From Myxococcales bacterium (GTDB taxonomy: Bacteria > Myxococcota_A > Polyangia > Polyangiales > Polyangiaceae), in contig JAAFHJ010000048.1 in NCBI GenBank assembly GCA_013298325.1, forward strand, positions 1 through 16,532: a stretch of 16,532 bases of DNA, written 5' to 3'. This document shows positions 5,449 to 15,032 of this stretch, piece by piece (the first letter of the stretch is position 1; each line of letters starts with the position of its first letter). Made by a program: the position numbers and the translations under genes. A model generated the notes under the pieces. The model was not told the origin of the DNA, searched no databases, and saw nothing but the letters and a program-made list of their open reading frames with translations.

Positions 5449-7959
5449 GTGGCCGCGGATCCCGCCTATCGTCGTCCAGGAGACACCTACTTTCTCGGCG
5501 ATTACCGCATTGTCGACGACCTCGGCATGGGCGGCATGGCCAGCGTGCACCTTGCGCGCCTCGACCGCGACGGCGGGTTCCAGAAATGGGCCGCCGTCAA
5601 GAAGATCCATGCCCACCTGATCGAAGACGACTCGTTCGTGACGATGTTTCTGGACGAGGCCCGCGTCGCAGCGAGCATCTCGCACCCGAACGTCGCGGCC
5701 GTCTTTGACCTTGGGAAGGACGGCGACACGTATTGGATCGCCATGGAGTACCTCCACGGCGAGCCGCTCCGCGACATCATGCGGAAAACGGAAGAACTCG
5801 GGCAGCTGATGCCGCCGGAGATCGCATGCCGCATCATCGCGGACGCCGCCGAAGGCCTGCATGCGGCCCACGAACTCACCGGAAAGAATGGGGAGAAGCT
5901 CGGTCTCGTTCACCGCGACGTGACCCCCCACAACTTGTTTGTGACCTACGACGGCGTGACGAAAGTCGTCGATTTCGGGATCGCCAAGTTCTCGAGCCGT
6001 TCGTCGAGCACGCGCGCAGGTACGCTCAAAGGGAAACTGGCGTACATGTCGCCGGAGCAGGTCGCTGGCGAGGGAATTGACCGCCGCACCGACATCTTCG
6101 CGCTCGGTGTTGTTTTGTGGGAAATGACGACGGGTCAGCGCCTGTTCCGCATGGACAGCGACCTCGATACACTCGCGAAGGTGCAAGACTGCAACGTCCC
6201 CCGGCCGAGCACCATCGTGCGCGGCTACCCGGTCGACCTCGAGAAGATCGTCCTCAAGGCGCTCACGAAAAACCGTGCGGAACGATACCGGACCGCACGA
6301 GAGTTTTCACGCGCACTTCAAAGCTTCTTCTTGCGCCGCGGGCTCTTCATTTCAAACGATGAAGTCAGCCATTATATGCATTCGGCCTTCCAGGAGCGCA
6401 TCGACAAGCGCGAAGCGCACATGCGTTGGGCGGCGGAGGTGACGTCCGGCGAACAGAGCCCCGACCGGATGCGTCCGAATCCGAACAACCAGCGCTCGGA
6501 ACAGAGCCGTTCGAACGTGCGTCCACAGACGGCGCCGATGGGGGCACGCCCGCCGGGACCCCAGGGATTCGATGCGCCGCGTCCCGTCCCTGCGGCGGGG
6601 GGGCGCCCACAAGCGCCGCGACCGACGTTCCAGGAACCGACGCCACAACCGCTGGAAAACTTTGAGCATGATGACGGCGACGGCGACATGCCGACGCTCA
6701 TCGCCATGAACGGCGCTGCGGGGTTCGTCCCCCCGACGGCAGGCCGACAGGCAGCCGGAGTGCCGTCGCCGCTCGGAGACGACGATTTCGGGTCGCTTGC
6801 GAGCGACGATGACGAAAACGACGGTGAAGACCGCACAATCGTCGAGGCAGGCGTCGGCGCGCCGGCACCGGTGGGTGCGCGTCCCGCGGCTGGGCAGCAG
6901 GTCCCCCCGGGGGCGGCACGAACGATTGGGATGCAAAACAGCCCGCAAAGCCCGTTCGGTGCGCCACCCGCGATCGCCAATCGACCGGCTCGCGCGCAGA
7001 CGATGCAGGGAGTCGCCCCCGTCGGCGATTATGGCCAAAATCCCTACGGAAATCAGCAGCCGCAGCAGCCCGCTTTCGACGCGCCTGGCCCCTTCGACGC
7101 GCCGCGCGTCGACCCGGCGAATCCGTTTGGCGCGACCCAGCTCCCGACCGATAGTTTTGGGATGGGTGGGAATTCTCCCTTCGGGGCGCCCGCCGAACCG
7201 GCCTTCAATCCCTTTGACGGGCGCGGCAACAACGCGAACGATTTCGGCGCTCCGCCTGCGTTCGCCGCGATGCCGGCGCCAGGAGTCGAATCGTTCGGCA
7301 ACGCCCCTCAGGCGCCGCGCGAGCTGACCGCGACGGTGGTTGGTGCACCGGCGGCTGGCAAGAACTGGAAGATTTACGGTCTTGTTGCGGCGGCGGTCGC
7401 TGCGCTCCTTGTGATCGGTCTCGGGGCCGTCATCCTCGTGGCGAAGAAGCCGGAACCGGCCTTCGACCCGAAGCTGGCGAGCGCAAGTGGACCGTTCCAA
7501 ACCACGAAGGGGGACTTCTTCGTAGCGATCGCTCCGAAGCCGGCCCCGCTTCCGCCGCCCGTCGAACCCGTTGTTGTGCCGCCGCCGGTCGAAAGCGCCG
7601 TCGCGCCACCTCCCGCATCGGCAAGTGCGGAACCGGATCCGGTGAAGCCGGAAGGGAAGCCCGACCCGAAACCGAACACGACCACTAGTGCAACAACCGC
7701 AACGACCGCCGTCACCCCCCCCATCAAGAAGGTCGATCCGCCGAAGCCGACCGGTACCGGGACGCTTACGGTCGTTTGCATGCCGAGCTGCGACAACATC
7801 ATCATCGACGGCGCTTCCGTCGGGCCCGGCCCCGTCTTTAACCGCTCGGTCGCGGCGGGGAGCCATTCGGTGTCGCTCTCATCGGGGGCGACGAAGAAGA
7901 GCCGTTCGGTGAAGGTAGAGCCGAACAAGCTCTCTTCGATCCGCGAGCCGATGCGTTGA
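5449..7959 (+). CDS. Membrane-anchored Ser/Thr protein kinase with PEGA-like C-terminal domain
   Basis: An 836-residue Hanks-type kinase. The kinase domain (about 19-295) has glycine loop LGMGGMASV (25-33), Lys51 in AVKK, helix C Glu70, catalytic HRDVTPHN (155-162, Asp157, Asn162), DFG at 175-177 and SPEQ at 201-204. All catalytic residues are present, so it should be active. Residues 330-640 form a long Pro/Ala/Gly/Gln-rich, probably disordered cytoplasmic linker with repeated [SN]PFGA motifs and Thr-hydrophobic motifs. One membrane helix follows (about 644-665, then KK), a Pro-rich stalk (VPPPVE-type repeats) and a PEGA-like domain (about 772-836) with the cysteine pair C777/C781, presumably outside the cytoplasmic membrane. 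The stop overlaps the next gene (TTGA). This is the usual architecture of myxobacterial signalling kinases; substrate and signal are unknown. Confidence 0.93.
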   Translation: MAADPAYRRPGDTYFLGDYRIVDDLGMGGMASVHLARLDRDGGFQKWAAVKKIHAHLIEDDSFVTMFLDEARVAASISHPNVAAVFDLGKDGDTYWIAMEYLHGEPLRDIMRKTEELGQLMPPEIACRIIADAAEGLHAAHELTGKNGEKLGLVHRDVTPHNLFVTYDGVTKVVDFGIAKFSSRSSSTRAGTLKGKLAYMSPEQVAGEGIDRRTDIFALGVVLWEMTTGQRLFRMDSDLDTLAKVQDCNVPRPSTIVRGYPVDLEKIVLKALTKNRAERYRTAREFSRALQSFFLRRGLFISNDEVSHYMHSAFQERIDKREAHMRWAAEVTSGEQSPDRMRPNPNNQRSEQSRSNVRPQTAPMGARPPGPQGFDAPRPVPAAGGRPQAPRPTFQEPTPQPLENFEHDDGDGDMPTLIAMNGAAGFVPPTAGRQAAGVPSPLGDDDFGSLASDDDENDGEDRTIVEAGVGAPAPVGARPAAGQQVPPGAARTIGMQNSPQSPFGAPPAIANRPARAQTMQGVAPVGDYGQNPYGNQQPQQPAFDAPGPFDAPRVDPANPFGATQLPTDSFGMGGNSPFGAPAEPAFNPFDGRGNNANDFGAPPAFAAMPAPGVESFGNAPQAPRELTATVVGAPAAGKNWKIYGLVAAAVAALLVIGLGAVILVAKKPEPAFDPKLASASGPFQTTKGDFFVAIAPKPAPLPPPVEPVVVPPPVESAVAPPPASASAEPDPVKPEGKPDPKPNTTTSATTATTAVTPPIKKVDPPKPTGTGTLTVVCMPSCDNIIIDGASVGPGPVFNRSVAAGSHSVSLSSGATKKSRSVKVEPNKLSSIREPMR

Positions 7960-9575
7960 AAAACCAGGCTTTCTCAAGGCTCATCGCCACGGGATTCGTC
8001 GCCCTCGTCGCCGGTTCGGCATGCGCGGGGAGCGACGTCACCGTGACGATCGACTCACGGGCGGTCTCGGCCGGGGTCGTGTGGTACGACGTCGCTGTCA
8101 TCGAAGCGACCGACTGCGCCCACGCGCTCCCAAACATGGTCGCCGGCATTCCCCAAGACGCAGGCTCCTTGTGGACCGGTTTTGGAGTGGGGGTATCGAA
8201 GTCGGTCCCGCCGCTTGGTGACATCAAGAAGGGGAAATACACCTTCGCGGTCTCTGCGAAGGATGCGAATTGCGGAACGATTGGGCTTGGTTGCACCGAC
8301 ATGGAAGTGTCGGGCGGTGAAGAAGTCACCGTCGTCATCAAGCCGACCGAAAATCCGGGAATCGGCGCTTGCGATGCAACTGCCCAATGTGTCGCTGCCA
8401 ACTGCATCCCGCGACCGACGACCGGCACGGGCAGTGTCCGGTCGCTGGTCTTGGAGCGAACGGGCGAGGGGGATTTTGGCGACCCGTTTGGGGGCGTCGG
8501 GACGGTCATTGGCACGCCGGCGCTCATTGCGCGGGGCAACCAGTTTCTCCTCGCCTACCGCGAACAAGGGGCGGCCGGGACAAGGCTCACCACGCGTACG
8601 CTCGGCGCAGATGGGCTCGCCGCCGCACCGGTCGCACGGCTCCTTGATGGCCGATGCGCACTCAGCGAAGCGGACGCCACCGCGGTTGCCGCTGGTGGTG
8701 GCGCCGTCGTCGTCGGCTTGAGCCACCCGCCGTGCCCCAATAACGCGAGCAAGGGGGGCATCGATCTCGTAGAGGTTGGCGTCGACGCGGTTCCGACCCG
8801 GGTTTCCTTCACCGGAAATACCGGTGTTTCCAGCACGTTTTCCTCCGCTTCTGGGCTCGCCTACGACCCGAACGCAAAAGCCTTCGTCGCCGCGTTCCAG
8901 GCGGCCGGGGCGCCGACGGTGGCAACAGTGGATGCGCGTCTGGTGCTGGGCAACGGAGTCCGCGTAGGGGACGGAACCGGGAGCGCCAATGCCGTCGCGA
9001 GCTCGCCAGCGATGGCATTGCTCGTCACAGCAGACAGCCGCGGTCTCGCGGTGCGCGCGGGAAAGAGCGTCGATGCGGCCGCCCAAGGACTCGTCATTGC
9101 TCGACTTTCCGGTCGCCTCGGCGCCGTTTGGATCGACGGTCGGAGCGCCTACGTCGCCAGCACGGTCGCGAGCGAAAGCGGCGACGACATCGCGCTCGCC
9201 CGCTTTGACGTCGCCGCCGACTTCCTGTCGGCGAAACGGACCGATCACACGACGGCAACACCGGAAGGCTCGGGCGCGATCACCGGCCTTGCCCTCACCG
9301 GCCGGAGCGACCGACTCTTCCTTGCGGCAACCCGCAAAGGGGCCGTCGACCTCTTCGTCTACCGCCGCACGCCCATCGGCTTCGACTTCGAGGCGCATCG
9401 CCCGCTCACCGATGGCGCGTTTCTCTCCACGCCGGGCCAGGTTCGCGACGGCGGCGTCGCCATCGCGGCCAACGACTCTGCCGTCTCGGTCGCCTGGACG
9501 CGCGCCACCACCACCACCGCGGGGGACACTCCGGGTGGCTGGTCTGTCTTCGCAGCACCGCTCGTAAATCCTTGA
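7956..9575 (+). CDS. Secreted or lipid-anchored Cys-rich protein of unknown function
   Basis: A 539-residue protein I do not recognise. A signal peptide is clear: KNQAFSR then a hydrophobic core to about residue 22. Cleavage may be by signal peptidase I after A22-C23-A24, or C23 may be lipidated, although GSAC lacks the usual Leu at -3. The mature N-terminal part (25-155) is rich in beta-type sequence and has six cysteines (54, 106, 113, 139, 145, 150), suggesting disulfides outside the cytoplasm. The rest (about 160-539) has recurring strand-like units such as GNQFLLAYRE and DSAVSVAWTR, like a beta-propeller, with two more cysteines (234, 260). TTG 7956 is the only start that keeps the signal peptide; it overlaps the kinase stop by 4 bases. 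Co-translation with the kinase suggests a partner of its extracytoplasmic domain, which is inference. Confidence 0.75.
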   Translation: MKNQAFSRLIATGFVALVAGSACAGSDVTVTIDSRAVSAGVVWYDVAVIEATDCAHALPNMVAGIPQDAGSLWTGFGVGVSKSVPPLGDIKKGKYTFAVSAKDANCGTIGLGCTDMEVSGGEEVTVVIKPTENPGIGACDATAQCVAANCIPRPTTGTGSVRSLVLERTGEGDFGDPFGGVGTVIGTPALIARGNQFLLAYREQGAAGTRLTTRTLGADGLAAAPVARLLDGRCALSEADATAVAAGGGAVVVGLSHPPCPNNASKGGIDLVEVGVDAVPTRVSFTGNTGVSSTFSSASGLAYDPNAKAFVAAFQAAGAPTVATVDARLVLGNGVRVGDGTGSANAVASSPAMALLVTADSRGLAVRAGKSVDAAAQGLVIARLSGRLGAVWIDGRSAYVASTVASESGDDIALARFDVAADFLSAKRTDHTTATPEGSGAITGLALTGRSDRLFLAATRKGAVDLFVYRRTPIGFDFEAHRPLTDGAFLSTPGQVRDGGVAIAANDSAVSVAWTRATTTTAGDTPGGWSVFAAPLVNP

Positions 9576-10903
9576 ACTTCAATCACAAAGAGCCGCTACC
9601 CCTCGCAACAATCGACGCCGATATCGAAGGGGACGAGCCGCTGGGCCGCGGCGTCACCTTTCATGTGCTCCCCGACGGCCGGCGTCGCGCGGTGTTTGTC
9701 CCTCTCGCCGCACGCGGCGACCGCGTTCGGCTTGCGATCTTCGACCGGGGTAAGGAGCTGGAAGGGCGCGTTCTTGAACGCATTTCCGCCGGTCCCGACC
9801 GCGTCGTCCCGGTCTGCGAAGACCACGAACGTTGCGGCGGCTGCGATCTGCTCCAGCTCAGCGCCGCCGGGCAGGCGCACCGGCACCTGGCGGTCGCGAA
9901 AAGCGCGTTTGGCGACCTCCTTCAAGGCATCACGCCAACGATGCACCCGGCCCCCGTCGAGAGCAGCTACCGCGTGCGCGCTCGCCTCCACGCCCGTTTT
10001 GAGCGCAGTGGACGTAGCCAAAAACCAAAACTTTCCATCGGCTTCCACGCGCCACGCAGCCACACGATCGTCTCGCCGATCGAATGCCACGCGCTCCGGC
10101 CGGAGCTCGAGGCGGTCCGTCGCCAGCTCCCCGCGCTCCTTGTCCATCTCAACGGCGACGCGGAGATCTCGCTCGCGCTCGGCAAGAATCGGCGGCCAGT
10201 CCTGGCGATTCACCTCGAGAAGAGCCCCCATCCCGCCTTCCTCGCCCCCTTCGAAAAAGCAGTAATTGCTGGGGAAATCGACGGCGCCCAGGCGTTTATC
10301 GCCGGTTCTGCACGCCCCATGCAAGTCGGCGACGCGACGCCGCTCCTGGAGGGCCCCGACGGCGCCCCCCTCGAACTCGCCCCCGGCGGCTTCTCGCAAG
10401 CGTCCGAACCGGGGAATCGAGCGCTTGCCGCCCACGTGGCGGCGGTCGTCGACGAACGGGTTTCTGGCCCCGCGAAAGTGACTGAGCTCTATGCGGGCGC
10501 AGGAAACTTCACGATTTTGCTCGCAAAAAATGGGCGCAAGGTCACCACGTGGGAGGCCGATGGCGCCGCCGTCGAAGCGGCACGGCGAAATCTTCGCGCC
10601 CGTGGCGTCGCGAACGTCACCGTCAAAGCGGGGGACGCCGACCTCGCCCCCCTCGACCGTGGGCTCGCGGCCGTCGTCCTCGATCCGCCGCGCAAAGGCG
10701 CCTACTTGCGGATGCCGACGCTGAAAAGTGCCCGTCCGAAAACGATCGTCTACGTCTCCTGCGACCTCATCACGCTCACGCGCGACCTTCGCGTGCTGAC
10801 GGAAGCTGGGAGCTATGGGCTCGAAAAGGTTGACCTTTTTCCACTTTTTCCCGGTACGAGCCACGTTGAGACCGTCGTCGTGCTTGCGCGAAACGACGAG
10901 TGA
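9572..10903 (+). CDS. RumA/RlmD-type class I SAM-dependent RNA (uracil-5-)-methyltransferase
   Basis: A 443-residue enzyme that should methylate C5 of a uridine in rRNA, or less likely tRNA. The N-terminal region (about 12-70) looks like a TRAM RNA-binding domain. Four cysteines, C82, C88, C91 (CEDHERCGGC) and C172 (ECHAL), match the iron-sulfur cluster ligands of RlmD, which TrmA lacks. The SAM site is ELYAGAGNF (305-313), the active-site strand is LDPPRKGA (370-377), the catalytic nucleophile is Cys397 in YVSCD, and the general base is Glu433 in FPGTSHVE. Length fits the family. The TTG start overlaps the previous stop (TTGA) and is needed to keep the whole TRAM domain. The end overlaps tilS by GTGA, placing two RNA-modification genes in tandem. 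Whether it targets the RlmD or RlmC position cannot be told from sequence alone. Confidence 0.88.
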   Translation: MNFNHKEPLPLATIDADIEGDEPLGRGVTFHVLPDGRRRAVFVPLAARGDRVRLAIFDRGKELEGRVLERISAGPDRVVPVCEDHERCGGCDLLQLSAAGQAHRHLAVAKSAFGDLLQGITPTMHPAPVESSYRVRARLHARFERSGRSQKPKLSIGFHAPRSHTIVSPIECHALRPELEAVRRQLPALLVHLNGDAEISLALGKNRRPVLAIHLEKSPHPAFLAPFEKAVIAGEIDGAQAFIAGSARPMQVGDATPLLEGPDGAPLELAPGGFSQASEPGNRALAAHVAAVVDERVSGPAKVTELYAGAGNFTILLAKNGRKVTTWEADGAAVEAARRNLRARGVANVTVKAGDADLAPLDRGLAAVVLDPPRKGAYLRMPTLKSARPKTIVYVSCDLITLTRDLRVLTEAGSYGLEKVDLFPLFPGTSHVETVVVLARNDE

Positions 10904-11772
10904 CCGCCCCGACGCTTACGACCCTCGTCGCGCGCTCCCTAAAAAAGACAGCGTTTCCCAAGGGTTCACGACTGCTCGTCGCGGTGAGCGGCGGCGCCGA
11001 TTCGACCGCCTGCCTTCACGCACTTCATCTGTTGCGCGAGCGCTTCTTCCTGGAACTGTTCGCCCACGGCGTCGATCACGGTCTGCGCGCCGAGGCGGCG
11101 GCCGAGCTTGATGCCGTTGCGAAATTTTCGGAATCATTACAGATTCCGTTCAGTCGCACCCAGCTAACGGTCCCTGCTGGCGGCGACCTTCACCGGCGCG
11201 CCCGGGACGCGCGCTACGAAGCGCTCGAAGGGGCCGCGGCGGCCGTCGGCGCGTGCGCGATTGTGACGGCCCACCACCGCGACGATCGCGCGGAGACCGT
11301 TCTCGAACGGCTTCTCCACGGCGCCCACCTGGAAGGCCTCGGGGTGCTGCCGATGCGCGATGGAAGTCGCTTCCGTCCGCTCATCGAGGCGAGCCGCGAT
11401 GACGTCCTCGCCCATTGTGCGCGGCATCAATTGCCGTTTTCGGAAGACCCCTCGAACGACAACCGGCGCTTCCTTCGCGCACGCCTCCGGGCAGAAGTGC
11501 TGCCGGTCCTACGGGCGATTTCCCCCCAAGTTGATGCCCACCTCGCCGCGCTGGCGGACGACGTTTGCAGAAGAATTTCAGTCACTTCCACCAGTACGGT
11601 GCCGCTCAGCGCCGGCGCGCGACGCCGCATCAGCGAGGCGGTCGCCGCCGGTGCGAAGACGGTCCCGCTTCTCCTCGACGGCGGAATTCGGCGACGGTCG
11701 TTGTGGGGGGGGGCGCAGAAAAGATCCACCACCGCCCTCGAAAGCATCGCGAATAGCGACTATCGTGCCTAG
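10900..11772 (+). CDS. tilS: tRNA(Ile)-lysidine synthase TilS (short form)
   Basis: A 290-residue N-type ATP pyrophosphatase that converts C34 of the minor tRNA-Ile (CAU) to lysidine, so that it reads AUA codons. The PP-loop SGGADS is at 30-35. Family motifs AHHRDDRAETVLERL (124-138) and GLGVLPMR (146-153) follow, then DPSNDNRRFLRARLR (183-197), where the usual Asn after the Arg is Ala. The C-terminal domain is short, as in compact TilS proteins, rather than the roughly 430-residue E. coli form. A run of nine G (11705-11713) lies near the 3' end, so slippage would change only about the last 20 residues. The GTG start overlaps the methyltransferase stop. ftsH lies just downstream, a gene neighbourhood seen in many bacteria. 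Confidence 0.92.
   Translation: MTAPTLTTLVARSLKKTAFPKGSRLLVAVSGGADSTACLHALHLLRERFFLELFAHGVDHGLRAEAAAELDAVAKFSESLQIPFSRTQLTVPAGGDLHRRARDARYEALEGAAAAVGACAIVTAHHRDDRAETVLERLLHGAHLEGLGVLPMRDGSRFRPLIEASRDDVLAHCARHQLPFSEDPSNDNRRFLRARLRAEVLPVLRAISPQVDAHLAALADDVCRRISVTSTSTVPLSAGARRRISEAVAAGAKTVPLLLDGGIRRRSLWGGAQKRSTTALESIANSDYRA
11705..11713 (+). repeat. G9 homopolymer within the 3' end of tilS
   Basis: Nine consecutive G bases, the longest mononucleotide run I noticed in the window. Loss or gain of one base would give different but open C-terminal tails, ending at 11800 or near 11756 instead of 11772. It is a potential slippage site, or a place for a sequencing error. Confidence 0.7.
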
Positions 11773-11850
11773 AGGACGTTCCTACCTTCGCGCATTCTAG
11801 CGCCTGTCGTGATCCTGCCTCCCGATGCTGCCGTCGCAGCCCGAGGTCCC

Positions 11851-13800
<1,950 letters not shown>

Positions 13801-13814
13801 CCGTTTCCTTGCCA

Positions 13815-13854
13815 GAAAACGTGCCCACCCTCACCCGGTGGGCCGTTTTCGTTT
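13815..13854 (+). terminator. Rho-independent terminator after ftsH
   Basis: GAAAACG, a bulged T, then GCCCACC pairs with GGTGGGC and CGTTTTC around the 7-base loop CTCACCC: 14 base pairs with one bulge. The 3' arm and the following bases are T-rich (TTTTCGTTT). It starts 15 bases after the ftsH stop and separates this block from the glycolytic operon. The complementary A-run on the left means it may also work in the reverse direction. Confidence 0.88.
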
Positions 13855-13909
13855 GTGCACCGAAGGGGGCATGCGTTGCGCGATTTTCAGCATTTCCGCG
13901 CGCAGGATT

Positions 13910-13921
13910 CGCAAGATTGCG
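13910..13921. promoter_or_regulatory. Inverted repeat upstream of the gap operon
   Basis: CGCAA-ga-TTGCG is a perfect 5-bp dyad, flanked by a wider ATT/AAT-type arm (ATTCG at 13907-13911 and CGAAT at 13925-13929). It lies about 100 bases before the gap start in the only intergenic region that could hold the promoter of this operon. It may be an operator. No clear -35/-10 pair was found, so this is tentative. Confidence 0.2.
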
Positions 13922-14002
13922 TGCCGAATACGCAGCCTCACCTACCTCGTCGCTTCCCCTTGCGAGTGCCGCCGCAGAGGTTTAGGAGTCGCGCGCAAAC
14001 TT

Positions 14003-14007
14003 GGAGG
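14003..14007 (+). promoter_or_regulatory. Ribosome binding site (GGAGG) of gap
   Basis: GGAGG stands nine bases before the ATG at 14017. It decides that start over an in-frame upstream codon at 13855, whose extra 54 residues do not resemble GAPDH. Confidence 0.75.
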
Positions 14008-14016
14008 TTTCGGACC

Positions 14017-15030
14017 ATGGCGACGAAGATTGCGATCAACGGATTCGGACGTATCGGGCGCTGCATCGTGCGGGCGCTGTTTGAACGCGGCATCACCGAC
14101 ATCGAGCTCGTCGCGATCAACGACCTCACCGACGCGAAGACGCTCGCGCACCTCTACAACTACGACACCGTCCACCGCCGCGCGGCGCACCGGGCGACCG
14201 TCGTCGACGGCGGCCTGGCGATCGATGGCAAAACCATCAAGATCACTGCCGAAAAAGACCCGGCGAACCTCCCGTGGAAGGACCTCGGCGTCGACATCGT
14301 CCTCGAATGCACCGGCCTCTTCACCGACCGCGAGAAGGCGGCCGCCCACCTCACGGCAGGCGCGAAGAAGGTTCTCATCAGCGCACCGGCGAAGAACCAC
14401 GACAAGACGATCGTCCTTGGCGTGAACGACGGCGAGTACGACGCTGCGAAACATCACGTCATTTCGAACGGTTCCTGCACGACGAACTGCCTCGCGCCGG
14501 TCGCCAAGGTGCTCCACGACACCTTCGGCATCAAGCAGGGCCTCATGACGACGGTCCACTCGTACACGAACGACCAGGCGGTCCTCGACATCCCCCACCG
14601 CAAGGGGGACCTCCGCCGTGCCCGCGCCGCCGCCCAGAACATGATCCCGTCGTCGACGGGCGCTGCGAAGGCGCTCGCCGAAGTGCTCCCCGCCCTCAAG
14701 GGGAAGCTCGATGGTCAATCAATTCGTGTACCTACGATGGACGTGAGCGTCGTCGACCTCACCGTCGAGCTCGAGAAGCCGGCAACGAAGGACGCGATCC
14801 ATGCGGCGATGAAGGCTGCCTCGGACGGGCCCCTCAAGGACATCCTCGCCTACACGGACGAGCAGCTCGTCTCCAGCGATTTCATTGGACATCCCGCCTC
14901 CTCGATCTTCGACGCGACCGTCACCCAGGTCATGGGCGACCGCTTCGTCAAGGTGATGAGCTGGTACGACAATGAGTGGGGTTTCTCGAACCGGATGATC
15001 GAGCTCGCCCAGCTCGTCGCGAAAGCCTGA
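14017..15030 (+). CDS. gap: Glyceraldehyde-3-phosphate dehydrogenase, type I
   Basis: A 337-residue cytoplasmic enzyme that oxidises and phosphorylates glyceraldehyde 3-phosphate to 1,3-bisphosphoglycerate with NAD. The Rossmann motif INGFGRIGR is at 7-15 and the cofactor-selecting Asp36 (INDLTD) favours NAD over NADP. The catalytic cysteine is C154 in SNGSCTTNC (usual form SNASCTTN, so a Gly replaces Ala) and the catalytic His is H181 in TVHSYTND. The family C-terminal motif SWYDNEWGFSNRM is intact. One small difference is VHRRAAH where VHGRF is usual. Length is normal. The next gene, pgk, starts two bases after the stop, so the genes are co-transcribed. Confidence 0.96.
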   Translation: MATKIAINGFGRIGRCIVRALFERGITDIELVAINDLTDAKTLAHLYNYDTVHRRAAHRATVVDGGLAIDGKTIKITAEKDPANLPWKDLGVDIVLECTGLFTDREKAAAHLTAGAKKVLISAPAKNHDKTIVLGVNDGEYDAAKHHVISNGSCTTNCLAPVAKVLHDTFGIKQGLMTTVHSYTNDQAVLDIPHRKGDLRRARAAAQNMIPSSTGAAKALAEVLPALKGKLDGQSIRVPTMDVSVVDLTVELEKPATKDAIHAAMKAASDGPLKDILAYTDEQLVSSDFIGHPASSIFDATVTQVMGDRFVKVMSWYDNEWGFSNRMIELAQLVAKA

Positions 15031-15032
15031 CC

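Noticed and set aside
6352..7866. Minus-strand open frame (504 codons) opposite the kinase linker
   Set aside because: The composition is dominated by Arg and Gly, typical of an antisense shadow. The plus strand continues the kinase with a linker, membrane helix and PEGA-like domain.
8055..9398. Minus-strand open frame (447 codons) opposite the secreted protein gene
   Set aside because: The plus-strand frame has a signal peptide, paired cysteines and tight overlaps at both ends. The minus frame is Arg/Asp-rich shadow sequence.
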